Below are positions 17,058 to 26,466 of a DNA stretch of 64,000 nt, piece after piece. Location: NCBI GenBank assembly GCA_963772965.1, contig CAVYZU010000011.1, forward strand, positions 248,001 through 312,000, read 5' to 3'. The stretch's first letter is position 1. Every line of letters starts with the position of its first letter. The notes beneath the pieces were generated by a model that was not told the DNA's origin, searched no databases, and worked only from the letters and a program-made list of their open reading frames with translations. The position numbers and the translations under genes are program-made. Source of the stretch: AP-15 sp963772965. GTDB lineage: Bacteria; Pseudomonadota; Alphaproteobacteria; ATCC43930; CGMCC-115725.

Positions 17058-18036
17058 CTCAACCTCCTCCGCCGCCGCGCCGGCGGGCACCAGGCCGTAC
17101 CGACGCCCGCCTTTCCGGGACCCGACACTGTCTGTTCGATGATGTGTTCGAACAGCTGCGGGCTCGACCGAGCGATAGGTCGTCGGCGGCACGGCTTCGC
17201 TCGGCTTTGCCAATTGGGCGTAGGCGGCATCGTCGAGCGCCGAGCCGGCGCTGCGCGTACTGTCGTGACCCAGGCGTCGAAATCGCCGGCGGGCACCGCC
17301 TTCGCGACGAACCGCATCCAAGCAAAGCCGTCGCCGCTGAAATTTGCCGAGAAACCGGGATACTCGCCGGTCTCGGCCGCGAGCAGGTTGAGGTGGGTGG
17401 TCATCCCGCCCATCGTGTAGATCTGGCTGCCGAGCTGCGGCACAAAGAACGAATTCATCACCGTCGCCGAGGTCAGGCGGAAGTTGATCGGGGTTCCGAC
17501 CGGCACGACCAATTGGTTGACCGCGGCAATGCCCTGATCGGGGTAGATGAACAGCCATTTCCAATCGAGCGCCACGACCTCGACCCGCAGCGGCTTGGGG
17601 TCCGCCGGGGGGCGGCCGGGATCGGCGCCCGCGGATCGAGCTCATGCGAGCCGATCCAGATGACCCCGCCCAACAGGATCACGATCAGCGCCGGGATCGA
17701 CCAGATGACAAACTCGATGCGCCCTTCATAGGCCTGATCCCAGGCGTGGCTGGCGCGGGTGTTGGACGACCGGTACCACCAAGCAAACCCGAGGGTCGCC
17801 AGGATCACCGGAACCACGACGACGAGCATGATTGCCGTGGAGTTGATCAGCAGCAGCCGCTCCGCCGACGCGATCGGCCCCTGCGGATCCAATACGCCCG
17901 CTGGCTGACAGGAAGCGACGAGCGGTACCGCGCCCGCGGCGAGCCAGCGAAGCAAGCGCGAGTATCGGCTCCCACGCGGCGCCCCCGAAACAAGATCATG
18001 CGGCGCGTCGGAAATCGCATCACGCCGATAATGCAT
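17042..18036 (-). pseudogene. cyoA: Cytochrome bo3 oxidase subunit II (CyoA), three frame breaks
   Basis: About 331 residues. Lipoprotein signal with lipobox LVASC, two membrane helices (LLLINSTAIMLVVVVPVILA and IEFVIWSIPALIVILLGGVI), then the periplasmic cupredoxin fold with ALDWKWLFIYPDQG and MNSFFVPQLGSQIYTMGGM, which lacks the CuA ligands as expected for a quinol oxidase. The frame breaks in a G6 run (17607-17612), near 17250-17262 and near 17153; between them the sequence stays homologous (SALDDAAYAQLAKPSE). The C-terminus is uncertain because the last ~20 codons are low-complexity and overlap the cyoB start. A GGGGGGACC ribosome binding site precedes ATG 18036. Confidence 0.8.
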
Positions 18037-18306
18037 CGTGGTCCCCCCAGTATTAAGGCTGGCACCGAATACGTTGCGTCGGTCGCGCGAAATCCGTTAA
18101 CCCAGCGAGTTTAGAGACAATGCCGCCACTTGCCAATCCCGCGCAACGCAGCGGTCGCGCGCCGCCGTGTTTGTAATCCTAAAGGTTTCTCCGGCTTACG
18201 GCACCCAGCCATTGGCCGCGACGCCAATCTCCGTAGGCATCGACGCGCACGACCTCGCGATGTGCAAGGTTTGCAGTCGGTATGCTCAAATTAAGATCAG
18301 AGCCGG

Positions 18307-18624
18307 TCAGGGCAGCGGCGGGCGGCGGTCTCGTTCGGGCGCGATTTCATCGATCGCGCGTGCGAGTGTGACGTCAAGTTCGCTGAGCCCGCCCGCGTCA
18401 TGTGTCGACAACACGATTTCGACGCGGTTGTAGACGTTGAACAGCTCGGGATGGTGATCCATCTTCTCGGCAATCAGGGCGATGCGCGAGATGAAACCCC
18501 ACGCCTCGGAGAAGTCGCCGAAATGATAGCTCTTGCGGATCGCATCGCGATCGGCAACTTCGACCCAGCCATGCAATTCGTGGATTGCCGCGTGCCGCGC
18601 CGCCCCGACCAGCCGTTCGACCAT
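18307..18624 (-). CDS. phhB: 4a-hydroxytetrahydrobiopterin dehydratase
   Basis: 105 residues, pterin-4a-carbinolamine dehydratase family. The conserved stretch EKMDHHPELFNVYNRVEIVL holds the catalytic double His and the STHDAGGLSELD segment follows. It recycles the pterin cofactor of aromatic amino acid hydroxylases. The start at 18624 (MVERLVGAAR) has a GGGAGGGCGGC ribosome binding site and fits family length; an in-frame Met five codons upstream does not. It diverges from the metallopeptidase gene at 18699. Confidence 0.92.
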   Translation of the reverse strand: MVERLVGAARHAAIHELHGWVEVADRDAIRKSYHFGDFSEAWGFISRIALIAEKMDHHPELFNVYNRVEIVLSTHDAGGLSELDVTLARAIDEIAPERDRRPPLP

Positions 18625-18698
18625 GCCGCCCTCCCACAAATATTGCCGCTCACCGAAGTGCGCCTTGCCGCTACGGAGGTCAAGCGGCAGGTGATCCG

Positions 18699-19094
18699 AT
18701 GACCGATCATATCCCGCCGACGCTCAGCGACATCGAAGCTCTCGCCAATCTTGCCCTCGGCTCGATCCCGCCCCGGCTTAAGAAGCACCTCGGCGCCGTC
18801 GTCATCCGCGTAGAGGAATTTCCCGACGAGGAGACCGAGGAGGCAATGGGGCTCGAGAGCCCGTTCGATATTCTTGGTCTTTATCGCGGCGTTGCCCTGC
18901 CGCACAAAAGCATCAGCGATCCGCGACCCAACATCGATATGATCTATCTCTATCGCCGCCCGATACTCGATTATTGGTGCGAGAGCGGCGAAGACCTTGG
19001 CGGCCTCGTTCGCCATGTGCTGATCCACGAGATCGGCCACCATTTCGGTTTCAGCGACGAGGATATGGAGCGTCTCGAAGCGTCTACCGACTGA
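18699..19094 (+). CDS. Minimal zinc metallopeptidase family protein
   Basis: 131 residues with the zincin motif HEIGHHFGFSDEDMERLE near the C-terminus, an extended HExxHxxxxxxD form. This small family (metallopeptidase family protein, PF06262-like) is common next to housekeeping genes; its substrate is unknown. No signal peptide, so cytoplasmic. Its stop lies 11 bases inside the convergent UDG gene, so the two 3' ends overlap. Confidence 0.82.
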   Translation: MTDHIPPTLSDIEALANLALGSIPPRLKKHLGAVVIRVEEFPDEETEEAMGLESPFDILGLYRGVALPHKSISDPRPNIDMIYLYRRPILDYWCESGEDLGGLVRHVLIHEIGHHFGFSDEDMERLEASTD

Positions 19095-19706
19095 CCGCGG
19101 CGGCCACCCGTGCCCGCAACTGCGGTAAGACATCACTTTCGAACCAAGGATTGTCGCGCAGCCAGCGCGTCACGTGCCAGCTCGGATGCGGCAGAACGAA
19201 AAACTGGGGCAGGAAATCCCGCCAGTTTTCGACTGTGGAAGTCATTGGGGTCGATTGGCGTGACGGCAGATAATAGCCGATCGCGTGGCGGCCAACGAGT
19301 AAGGTCAGCTCGACCGCCGGCATCAGGGCGCGGATGCGCGCATGCCACAATGGCGCGCACTCCCCGCGCGGCGGCAGATCGCCGCTCCTCCCGTCGCGGC
19401 CCGGGTAACAGAAACCCATCGGGATGATGGCAACCCGGCTTCGTCGTAAAAGCTGTCCCGATCGAGTCCGAGCCACCAGCGCAGCCGGTCGCCGCTGCGA
19501 TCGTCGAACGACAAGCCGGTCTGGTGAACGCGTGCGCCCGGCGCCTGGCTGATAATCAGCAAGCGCGCCGATGGGCTGCCGCGAACGATCGGGCGCGCAC
19601 CTAGCGGCAGATGTTCTGCGCAAACATTGCAGCGGCGGATTTCAGCAAGCAGCCGTCCGAAATCGTCGTCACTTGCCGCGCCAATTGCGTCTGGTGATCG
19701 GGTCAT
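19084..19706 (-). pseudogene. Uracil-DNA glycosylase family protein, one frameshift
   Basis: About 207 residues after repairing one missing base near 19433-19439. N-part: EIRRCNVCAEHLPLGARPIV, LLIISQAPGARVHQTGLSF (the GxAPG-type motif), then DSFYDEA; C-part in the next frame: RVAIIPMGFCYPGRDGRSGD, the VGRHAIGYYL segment and FVLPHPSWHVT with the C-terminal HPS motif. GCCCGGG in place of GCCGGG would rejoin them. It removes uracil from DNA. The lesion lies in a C run, a typical site for a base-count error. Confidence 0.75.
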
Positions 19707-19742
19707 GCCTGGGCGTCGCGGACGCGTGCAAACCGCCCCCGG

Positions 19743-20108
19743 CTATTGCGTCAGCTGTTTTGGGTCGTTGAGAATGATCTGCGGCAGGCCGTTTCTGTCC
19801 TGAATTTTGCCGCTCACGCAAATCCGCTTGCCGCGCAGCGAGCTTTCCGGTGTTCCGAACTTTGCCCGATCCGAGCCAAAAATAACGACTGTGAAGACCT
19901 GATCCGGGTAGGGCTTCTCGAAATCGAGGAATGTGGGCTGGGCTTTCAGATCGGCGTCATATTTCGCCGATGCGACAGCGCCGCATACAGTGGCCGTCTC
20001 GCCCACATGATGTGCCGCATCCGCCGCTTGTAGCTCAGCGGCGCTCACCGGGGCCGCGCAGAGCCCGAATATAGCCAACAACGAAGCAATCGATATAAAC
20101 GCGTGCAT
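19743..20108 (-). CDS. Secreted OB-fold-like protein
   Basis: 121 residues with a Sec signal (AFISIASLLAIFGLCAAPVS, cleavage after AA). The mature part follows a pattern known from small periplasmic OB-fold proteins: HHVGETATVCGAVASAKYDA, then PTFLDFEKPYPDQVFTVVIF, ending with GKRICVSGKIQ and LPQIILNDPKQL. Two Cys may form a disulfide. Partner or ligand unknown. Start at 20108 is the one that gives a signal peptide; a longer frame to 20276 is unlikely. Confidence 0.65.
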   Translation of the reverse strand: MHAFISIASLLAIFGLCAAPVSAAELQAADAAHHVGETATVCGAVASAKYDADLKAQPTFLDFEKPYPDQVFTVVIFGSDRAKFGTPESSLRGKRICVSGKIQDRNGLPQIILNDPKQLTQ

Positions 20109-20152
20109 TGCGGCCTCAGAACTTATCGAACGGGGCGTCACGCCTTTGTTGC

Positions 20153-20178
20153 GGAACGAAGCCTCGGTTTGAGTGGTT
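20153..20178 (+). promoter_or_regulatory. Possible EcfG-type general stress promoter
   Basis: GGAAC at 20153-20157, 17 bases, then GGTT at 20175-20178; the consensus is GGAAC-N16/17-CGTT, so one mismatch. It lies about 50 bases before the ferritin-like gene, a common EcfG-regulon type of target. Weak evidence on its own. Confidence 0.3.
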
Positions 20179-20229
20179 GAGCAGAGAGGTGCCGGAAGGC
20201 GCCAAACAAGTTGGGGAGTGAAATCTGCT

Positions 20230-20700
20230 ATGGCTGAGCTGGATAAACAAAGGGCCGTCGACCTCCTGAACCGCATTCTCGAAGCGGAACTGGCCGGGGT
20301 GGTTCGCTATACTCATTACTCATTTCTCGTCTTCGGGCACAATCGCATTCCGATCGTGTCATGGATGCGGGAACAGGCCGCAGAATCACTGACCCATGCG
20401 CAAAAAGCGGGCGAGATGATCACTTTTCTCGGCGAGTATCCTTCCCTGGCAATAGGCCGGTTGCTCGACAACCATAAGCACGATGTCGACGCTATTATGC
20501 GCGAGTTTTTGGAGACCGAAGCCAAGGCGCTGGCGCTCTATCGCGAGCTTCTCAAATGTGCGGAAGGAAACTCGGTCATTCTCGAGGAATACGCCCGGCA
20601 GATGGTCTATGCCGAAGAGCTTCACGCAAGTGAGGTCGACAAAATGCTGCGCAAGCCCGGCGAGGTTGCGGCATTCCGCCCGGTTCGGCAATCCGCCTAA
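20230..20700 (+). CDS. Ferritin-like / bacterioferritin-type protein
   Basis: 156 residues, a four-helix bundle of the bacterioferritin/Dps-like superfamily. Iron ligands appear as Glu in AELAGVVRYTHY, Glu-x-x-His in AESLTHAQKA, Glu in EFLETEAKAL and Glu-x-x-His in YAEELHASEVDKML, a full diiron set. It lacks the haem Met context of true Bfr, so I leave the exact subfamily open. A GGGGAG ribosome binding site is upstream. It stores or detoxifies iron in the cytoplasm. Confidence 0.8.
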   Translation: MAELDKQRAVDLLNRILEAELAGVVRYTHYSFLVFGHNRIPIVSWMREQAAESLTHAQKAGEMITFLGEYPSLAIGRLLDNHKHDVDAIMREFLETEAKALALYRELLKCAEGNSVILEEYARQMVYAEELHASEVDKMLRKPGEVAAFRPVRQSA

Positions 20701-20813
20701 ATCGGGCCGCGGCTCACGCAGTCGTCGGTCTCTCCGCTCTCGCACCTCTGTCGAATTGGTAATTCGCTCGCTACCGGATTATTTTCGCCCATCCCCGGCA
20801 CGAGGAGGGTGAA

Positions 20814-21992
20814 GTGAGCGACACGCCGACGATGGTGGCTCTGGGCGAGGATTATCCCGAACTGCGTGAATCCATTCGCAAAATTTGCGAGGGTTATCCG
20901 GGCGAATACTGGCGCAAGCTCGAGGCCGAACAGGCCTATCCGACCGAATTTATCGAGGAGCTAACCCAGGGCGGGTTTCTCGCCTCGCTAATCCCGGAAG
21001 AATATGGCGGCTCGGGTCTGCCGTTGCGCGCCGCCGCCGTTATCCTCGAAGAAATCAACGCCTCAGGCTGCACCGCGAGCCAGGGCCACGCCCAGATGTA
21101 CATCATGGGCACGCTGTTACGCCACGGCAGCGCCGAGCAGAAACAGCGCTATCTGCCAAAGATCGCATCGGGCGAGTTGCGGCTGCAGGCCTTTGGCGTG
21201 ACCGAGCCGACCACTGGATCGGATACGACCAAGCTCAAGACGCGCGCGGCGCGCGAGGGCAATAACTATGTCGTCAATGGACAGAAGGTGTGGACCTCGC
21301 GCGCCCGGCATTCCGATCTGATGCTGCTGCTGGCGCGAACCACCCCAGTCGATGAGGTCAAGCGCCGCACCGACGGCCTCTCGGTATTTCTGATCAATTT
21401 GCGCGAGAATCTCGGGCACGGTGTCGAAATCCGCCCGATCGAGGCGATGATCAATCACAACACGACCGAAGTGTTTTTCGACAATCTGAAGGTGCCGCCC
21501 GACGCGTTGATCGGCGAGGAAGGCAAAGGTTTCCGGTATATCCTCGACGGCATGAATGCCGAACGCATCCTTGTCGCTCAGGAATGCATCGGCGATGGCC
21601 GCTGGCTGCTACGAAAGGGCATCGATTATGCCAAGGAGCGGGTCGTTTTCGACCGGCCGATCGCCCAAAACCAGGGCGTGCAATTCCCGCTGGCGCGCGC
21701 CTATGCCGAGCTGGAGGCGGCCGACATGATCTGCCGCCGCGCTGCCGCGCTGTTCGATGTCGGCGAGGAATGCGGCGCCGACGCCAACATGGCCAAACTG
21801 TTGGCGTCGGAGGCAACCTGGCACGCGGCCGAAGCGACCTTTGCCACCTTCGGTGGATTTGCTTTCGCCAAGGAATACGATATCGAGCGCAAATGGCGCG
21901 AGGCGCGGCTTTACCAAACGGCGCCGATCTCGACGAACCTGATCCTCGCCTATCTCGGCCAGCATGTGCTGGGGATGCCCCGCTCCTATTGA
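20814..21992 (+). CDS. Acyl-CoA dehydrogenase family protein
   Basis: 392 residues. It has the FAD/substrate segment FGVTEPTTGSDTTKLKTRA, the VNGQKVWTS motif, the RAYAELEAADMICRRAAALF helix and the C-terminal catalytic region TFGGFAFAKEYDIERKWREA. In this family a Glu near this position or at the middle is the base. It oxidises an acyl-CoA to the enoyl form and passes electrons to ETF. GTG start with a GAGGAGGG ribosome binding site five bases upstream. Free-standing, 152 bases before the formate dehydrogenase operon. Confidence 0.88.
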   Translation: MSDTPTMVALGEDYPELRESIRKICEGYPGEYWRKLEAEQAYPTEFIEELTQGGFLASLIPEEYGGSGLPLRAAAVILEEINASGCTASQGHAQMYIMGTLLRHGSAEQKQRYLPKIASGELRLQAFGVTEPTTGSDTTKLKTRAAREGNNYVVNGQKVWTSRARHSDLMLLLARTTPVDEVKRRTDGLSVFLINLRENLGHGVEIRPIEAMINHNTTEVFFDNLKVPPDALIGEEGKGFRYILDGMNAERILVAQECIGDGRWLLRKGIDYAKERVVFDRPIAQNQGVQFPLARAYAELEAADMICRRAAALFDVGEECGADANMAKLLASEATWHAAEATFATFGGFAFAKEYDIERKWREARLYQTAPISTNLILAYLGQHVLGMPRSY

Positions 21993-22144
21993 GAGGGGAC
22001 TTCTCCGAGCGCGGCAGCACGGCCCTATTTAGGCTGGATCAGTCTACCGGCCATCCCTCTCCCCCAACTGGCGGGGCAAAGGGTCGCGCGGAACTGCACG
22101 AACCGACGCGCGTTCTACGCGGGTGATCGAACAAAGGGTCTCAT

Positions 22145-22369
22145 GTGGCAACCGTGTGCGGCATCGTGACCGTGGCGCAGGAAAACCGGTTCCAGCTCGC
22201 CCTCGATGAGGGTGGCACCCGCCTTTTTGTCGTGTCCCACGACGCCGGAATCGAGCCGGATCAACTCGCCGCGCTGCAGGCGAGACAAGCCCATGTGTCG
22301 GTCACATTTCGCTCAGCTGACGAGTTGATCGCCGGTGAAGCGCGCTCGATCGCCGAACTCCCGACCTAA
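22145..22369 (+). CDS. Small protein leading the formate dehydrogenase operon
   Basis: 74 residues, GTG start with an AAAGGG site upstream. No signal peptide or membrane segment; alternating beta pattern (FQLALDEGG, RLFVVSHDAG, HVSVTFRSADEL) suggests a small beta-barrel. The stop lies 15 bases before the catalytic subunit gene, so it is very likely co-transcribed. I do not recognise the family; its position suggests an accessory role in the enzyme's assembly or regulation. Confidence 0.6.
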   Translation: MATVCGIVTVAQENRFQLALDEGGTRLFVVSHDAGIEPDQLAALQARQAHVSVTFRSADELIAGEARSIAELPT

Positions 22370-22384
22370 ATCGGAAAGCCTCTG

Positions 22385-25300
22385 ATGACAAAGATCCGCC
22401 GTCGCCTCGCCGACCGTGTCGCCGGCTTTGTTCGCGACTGGTCGCTGCCGCGACAAATCGCGGGCGAGAGCCCTTATTCGAAGGCTGCTGAAAGCAGTCT
22501 GTCGCGCAACCTGCGACCGCGGCTTGCCGAAGCCGACAAGGTTGGCACGATCATCTGTCCCTATTGCGCCGTGGGCTGCGCGCAGCTCGCCTACGCCAAG
22601 AACGGCCGGCTGATCCATGTCGAGGGCGACCCGCGAAGTCCGATCAATCAGGGCACCTTGTGCCCAAAGGGATCGGCGACCTTTGGCTGGTTGACGAGTG
22701 AAAAGCGCCTCGACCATGTTCTTTACCGCGCTCCCCATGGAGAAAATTGGGAGCGGCGGCCGCTGGGCTGGGCGATGGACCGCATCGCCTATCTGGTCAA
22801 GCGTACGCGCGACGACACCTTTGTCGACGCGCTGCCCGATAAGACCTCGGTCAAACATACGCTAGCAATTGCATCGCTCGGCGGCGCTACGCTCGACAAT
22901 GAGGAAAACTACCTGATCAAAAAGCTGTTCGGCGGCGCCCTCGGAATGGTCTGGATCGAGAACCAGGCGCGCGTCTGACACTCTTCGTCGGTGCCCAGTC
23001 TGGGCGCGACTTACGGCCGTGGGGCGGCAACAATGCCCCAATGGGACCTCGCCAATTCGGACTGCATCATCGTGATGGGGTCCAATATGGCGGAGAACCA
23101 TCCGATTGCCTTTCGCTTTGTGCTGCAGGCCAAGGACAAGGGCGCGAAAATCATCCATGTCGACCCGCGTTTCACGCGGACCTCGGCATTGGCCGACATT
23201 TATGCCCCGATCCGCGCCGGCAGCGACATCGCGTTTCTCGGCGGCCTTATCAACTACATCCTCGAACGCGATCTTTGGTTCAAGGAATACGCGCTGACCT
23301 ACACCAATCTGTCGACGATCATCGACGAACGGTTTCAAGACGCGAGCGCGCTCGACGGCCTGTTCTCCGGTTTTGACAAAGACAGCCGGTCCTACAAATA
23401 CAATTCCTGGCAATACCAGGGCGAGGACGTGCCCGCCTCACTCGCTGAGCATTACGTCAACACCACCGAATCCTACAGCGAGAAATTGCGACGCATGGAA
23501 AAGGGCCCGCCGCCGCGCGACCCGACCCTCCAGCATCCCAATACCGTCTATCAGATCCTCAGACGACACTATGCCGCCTATAGTCCCGAGAAGGTCGAGG
23601 AAACTACCGGCTGCCCACGCGACATTTTTTTGAAAGTCGCCGAGGCGCTGACTTCAGCTTCCGGGCGCGAGCGTACTGCGGCGTTCTGCTATGCGGTCGG
23701 ATGGACGCATCACACAACAGGCGTGCAGATTATTCGCGCTGCAGCATTGATCCAGTCATTGCTCGGCAATACCGGCCGGCCCGGCGGCGGCGTTCTGGCA
23801 TTGCGCGGCCACTCGTCAATACAGGGCAGCACCGATATTCCGACGCTCTACAATATGCTGCCCAGCTATCTGCCGCAACCGCAAGCGCAAAAGCCGCATG
23901 CGACGTTGGACGAATATCTCCAATCGGAAACCCCGCCGACCGGATTTTGGAACAACCTTCCGAAATATGCCGTCAGCCTGTTGCGTGCCTGGTATGGCGA
24001 GCACGCGACAAAAGACAATGAATGGGGCTTTCCATGGATCCCGCGGATCGTCGGCGACCATTCGCAATTGCCGATGACGTTGGCGATTGCCGATGGGGTC
24101 ATCCGCGGGCTGTTTGTGCTTGGCCAGAACCCGGTTATTGGTGGCAGCAATTCAGCAATGATCCAGCGCGGTTTTGCCAATCTCGATTGGCTCGTCGTGC
24201 GCGACTTTGCCGAAACCGAAACCGCCTCGTTCTGGTATGCGGGAGCGCCGGTGAAATCGGGCGAGCTCTCGCCCCGGGACATCAAGACCGAAGTCTTTCT
24301 GATGCCGTGTGCGCTCGTCGGCGAGAAGGAAGGCAGCTTCACCAATACGCATCGGCTGGTGCAATGGCACGACAAGGTCGTCGAGCCGCCAGGCGACAGC
24401 CGATCCGAGACCTGGTTCATGTTTCATCTCGGCCGGCGATTGAAGGCGCTCTATGCCGATAGCGACGAAGACAAGGATATGCCGATCAAGGCATTGACCT
24501 GGGATTATCCGACATCGGGAGAAAGCGAGGAGCCGTCCGCCGAAGCGGTGCTCAAGGAGATGAATGGCTATACCTGGCCCGACCGCCAGCAGATCGCGGA
24601 TGTCCACGAATACAAAGACGACGGGTCTACCGCCGGCGGTGTGTGGACTTATACCGGGGTATTTCCCAAAGCAGACCACAACCAGGCGCGCTCGCGCGTT
24701 CCCGATGGTCCGGACGGACCAGGAACGCATCTCGGCTGGGGTTTTGCCTGGCCATCGAACCGCCGCACCATTTACAACCGCGCCGCAGCCGATCCCGACG
24801 GACGTCCCTGGTCGGACAAGAAGAAGCTTGTCTGGTGGGATGCCGAGAAGCAGCGCTGGCAGGGTTATGACGTCGTCGATTTTGAACCCGAGAAGCCGCC
24901 CGACTATGAAGCCGATTGGGCCAAGCATCCAAAAGGCATGGAGGCGATCGATGGGCGCTCGCCGTTTACGATGATCGCTGACGGCAAAAGCTCGCTGTTC
25001 GTGCCGTCGGGGTTAAAGGACGGGCCATTGCCGACCCATTACGAACCGATCGAGTCGCCGGTGCACAACCCGCTTTACGGCCAGCAGATCAGCCCGGTTG
25101 CGAAGCAATGGCGACGCCCCGACAATCAATATCATCCGGTCGGCGACCCACGCTTTCCGTACGTGCTGACGACATACCGTCTGACCGAGCATCATGCCGG
25201 GGGCACACCGACGCGCTCGGTCGCGGTGACGGCTGAATTGCAGCCCGAGGGGTTTGTCGAAATCGCGCCGGAATTGGCAGACAGTCTCAGTATCGAGCAG

Positions 25301-25570
25301 CTGGACTGGGTCGTTTTGTCGACGTTGCGTGGTGAAATCGAAGCCAAGGCGATGATTACCGAACGCCTGCGCCCATTCGAAATTGCCGGCCGCCGCATTT
25401 ACCAGATCGGCATGCCTTGGCATTTCGGCTGGGAGGGATACGCCACGGGCGACATTGCCAATGTACTGACGAGCGTTGTCGGCGACGCAAATACCTCGAT
25501 ACATGAGGGCAAGGCGCTGACCTGCGGTTTACGCAAAGGACGGCTTAGGCCGCGGCAGGCGGCGCAATGA
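22385..25570 (+). CDS. fdoG: Formate dehydrogenase catalytic subunit, selenocysteine-containing (UGA at 22976)
   Basis: 1061 residues when the in-frame TGA at 22976-22978 is read as selenocysteine (residue 198): ENQARV-Sec-HSSSVPSLG matches NQARV-Sec-HGPTVASL of E. coli FdnG/FdoG, and homology is unbroken on both sides. The N-terminal 4Fe-4S site is CPYCAVGCAQ with a distal CPKG; molybdopterin domains follow (VDPRFTRTSALADIYAPIR, GHSSIQGSTD, TTYRLTEHHAGGT, VGDANTSIHEGKA). It oxidises formate to CO2 at a Mo/W-bis-MGD site. Unlike E. coli, the N-terminus has no recognisable twin-arginine signal with hydrophobic core. It overlaps the next gene by 4 bases. Confidence 0.93.
22976..23007 (+). promoter_or_regulatory. 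Selenocysteine UGA and SECIS-like hairpin
   Basis: The UGA codon is followed after 12 bases by a stem GUGCCC (22991-22996) and GGGCGC (23002-23007) around the loop AGUCU. The E. coli fdhF/fdnG SECIS hairpins have a GGUCU loop placed at nearly the same distance from the UGA. SelB with Sec-tRNA would bind here. Loop and spacing are seen; function is inferred. Confidence 0.75.
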
Positions 25571-26466
25571 CAGTCCATCCGCGCACGCTCGATTACACCT
25601 GCTCGGATCTCGACAGGATGATCCCGGATGAAGCGGAATTGACCGCCGGGGTCAAGATCGAACCCGGCAAATCCTATGGCTTTTTCACTGACACGACGCG
25701 CTGCATCGGCTGCAAGGCCTGCGAGGTGGCGTGCAAGGAATGGAATTTGCTGCCTGCCGATGGACTGCATCTGACCGGTATGAGTTACGACAATACCGTC
25801 GGGCTCTCGGCATCGACCTGGCGCCACGTCGCTTTTATCGAAAAGATCGGCAACGGCGATTGCCGCGCCACCGAGATGGCGCCATACCAGAGCAATTGGC
25901 TGATGATGAGCGATGTGTGCAAGCATTGCCATAATGCGCCTTGCCTCGAAGCCTGCCCAACCGGGTCATTGTTCCGCACTGAATTCGACACGGTCGTGGT
26001 GCAGCAGGACATCTGCAATGGTTGCGGCTATTGCGTGCCCGCCTGCCCCTTTGGGGTCGTCGAACTCAGCATGATCGACGGCAAGGCGCATAAATGCACA
26101 TTGTGCTACGACCGCCTGAAAGCCGGATTGGAACCCGCCTGCGCCAAGGCGTGCCCGACCAATTCGATCCAGTTCGGGGAGGTAGGCGAATTGCAGCAGC
26201 GGGCGGCGCAACGGGTCGGCGAGCTGCACAATCTCGGGGTCAGCGGAGCCTATCTTTACGGCGCGCCGAATTCACTCGGCGCCACCGGTGATTTGGGGCA
26301 TCTCAACGCGTTTTTTCTGCTGACCGACGAGCCCGAGGCCTACAACCTTCCGACCGCCCCAAGCCGGGCCTCGAACCGGGTCGCACCGGCCTTGTCTTTC
26401 GGTCTTGCCGCAGCGGCGGCTCTGACATTGGCCGCCGCCGCATTATTCGGATGGCGGTCGTCATGA
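25567..26466 (+). CDS. fdoH: Formate dehydrogenase iron-sulfur (beta) subunit
   Basis: 299 residues with four 4Fe-4S cluster motifs: CIGCKACEVACKEW, CKHCHNAPCLEACP, CNGCGYCVPACPFG and CTLCYDRLKAGLEPACAKAC. A single C-terminal membrane helix (ALSFGLAAAAALTLAAAALF) anchors it, as in FdnH. It wires electrons from the Mo site to the membrane subunit. The start overlaps the catalytic gene by ATGA, and its stop overlaps the next start by ATGA, so translation is coupled. Confidence 0.92.
   Translation: MTVHPRTLDYTCSDLDRMIPDEAELTAGVKIEPGKSYGFFTDTTRCIGCKACEVACKEWNLLPADGLHLTGMSYDNTVGLSASTWRHVAFIEKIGNGDCRATEMAPYQSNWLMMSDVCKHCHNAPCLEACPTGSLFRTEFDTVVVQQDICNGCGYCVPACPFGVVELSMIDGKAHKCTLCYDRLKAGLEPACAKACPTNSIQFGEVGELQQRAAQRVGELHNLGVSGAYLYGAPNSLGATGDLGHLNAFFLLTDEPEAYNLPTAPSRASNRVAPALSFGLAAAAALTLAAAALFGWRSS

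Noticed and set aside
14475..17420. A 981-codon open frame on the plus strand
   Set aside because: It lies antisense to cyoABC, is Arg/His/Asp-rich without any known domain, and is explained by codon bias of the GC-rich minus-strand genes.
22976..22978. Formate dehydrogenase as a pseudogene with a nonsense TGA
   Set aside because: The TGA is at the exact Sec position of FdnG, followed by a SECIS-like hairpin, and the rest of the gene is intact.
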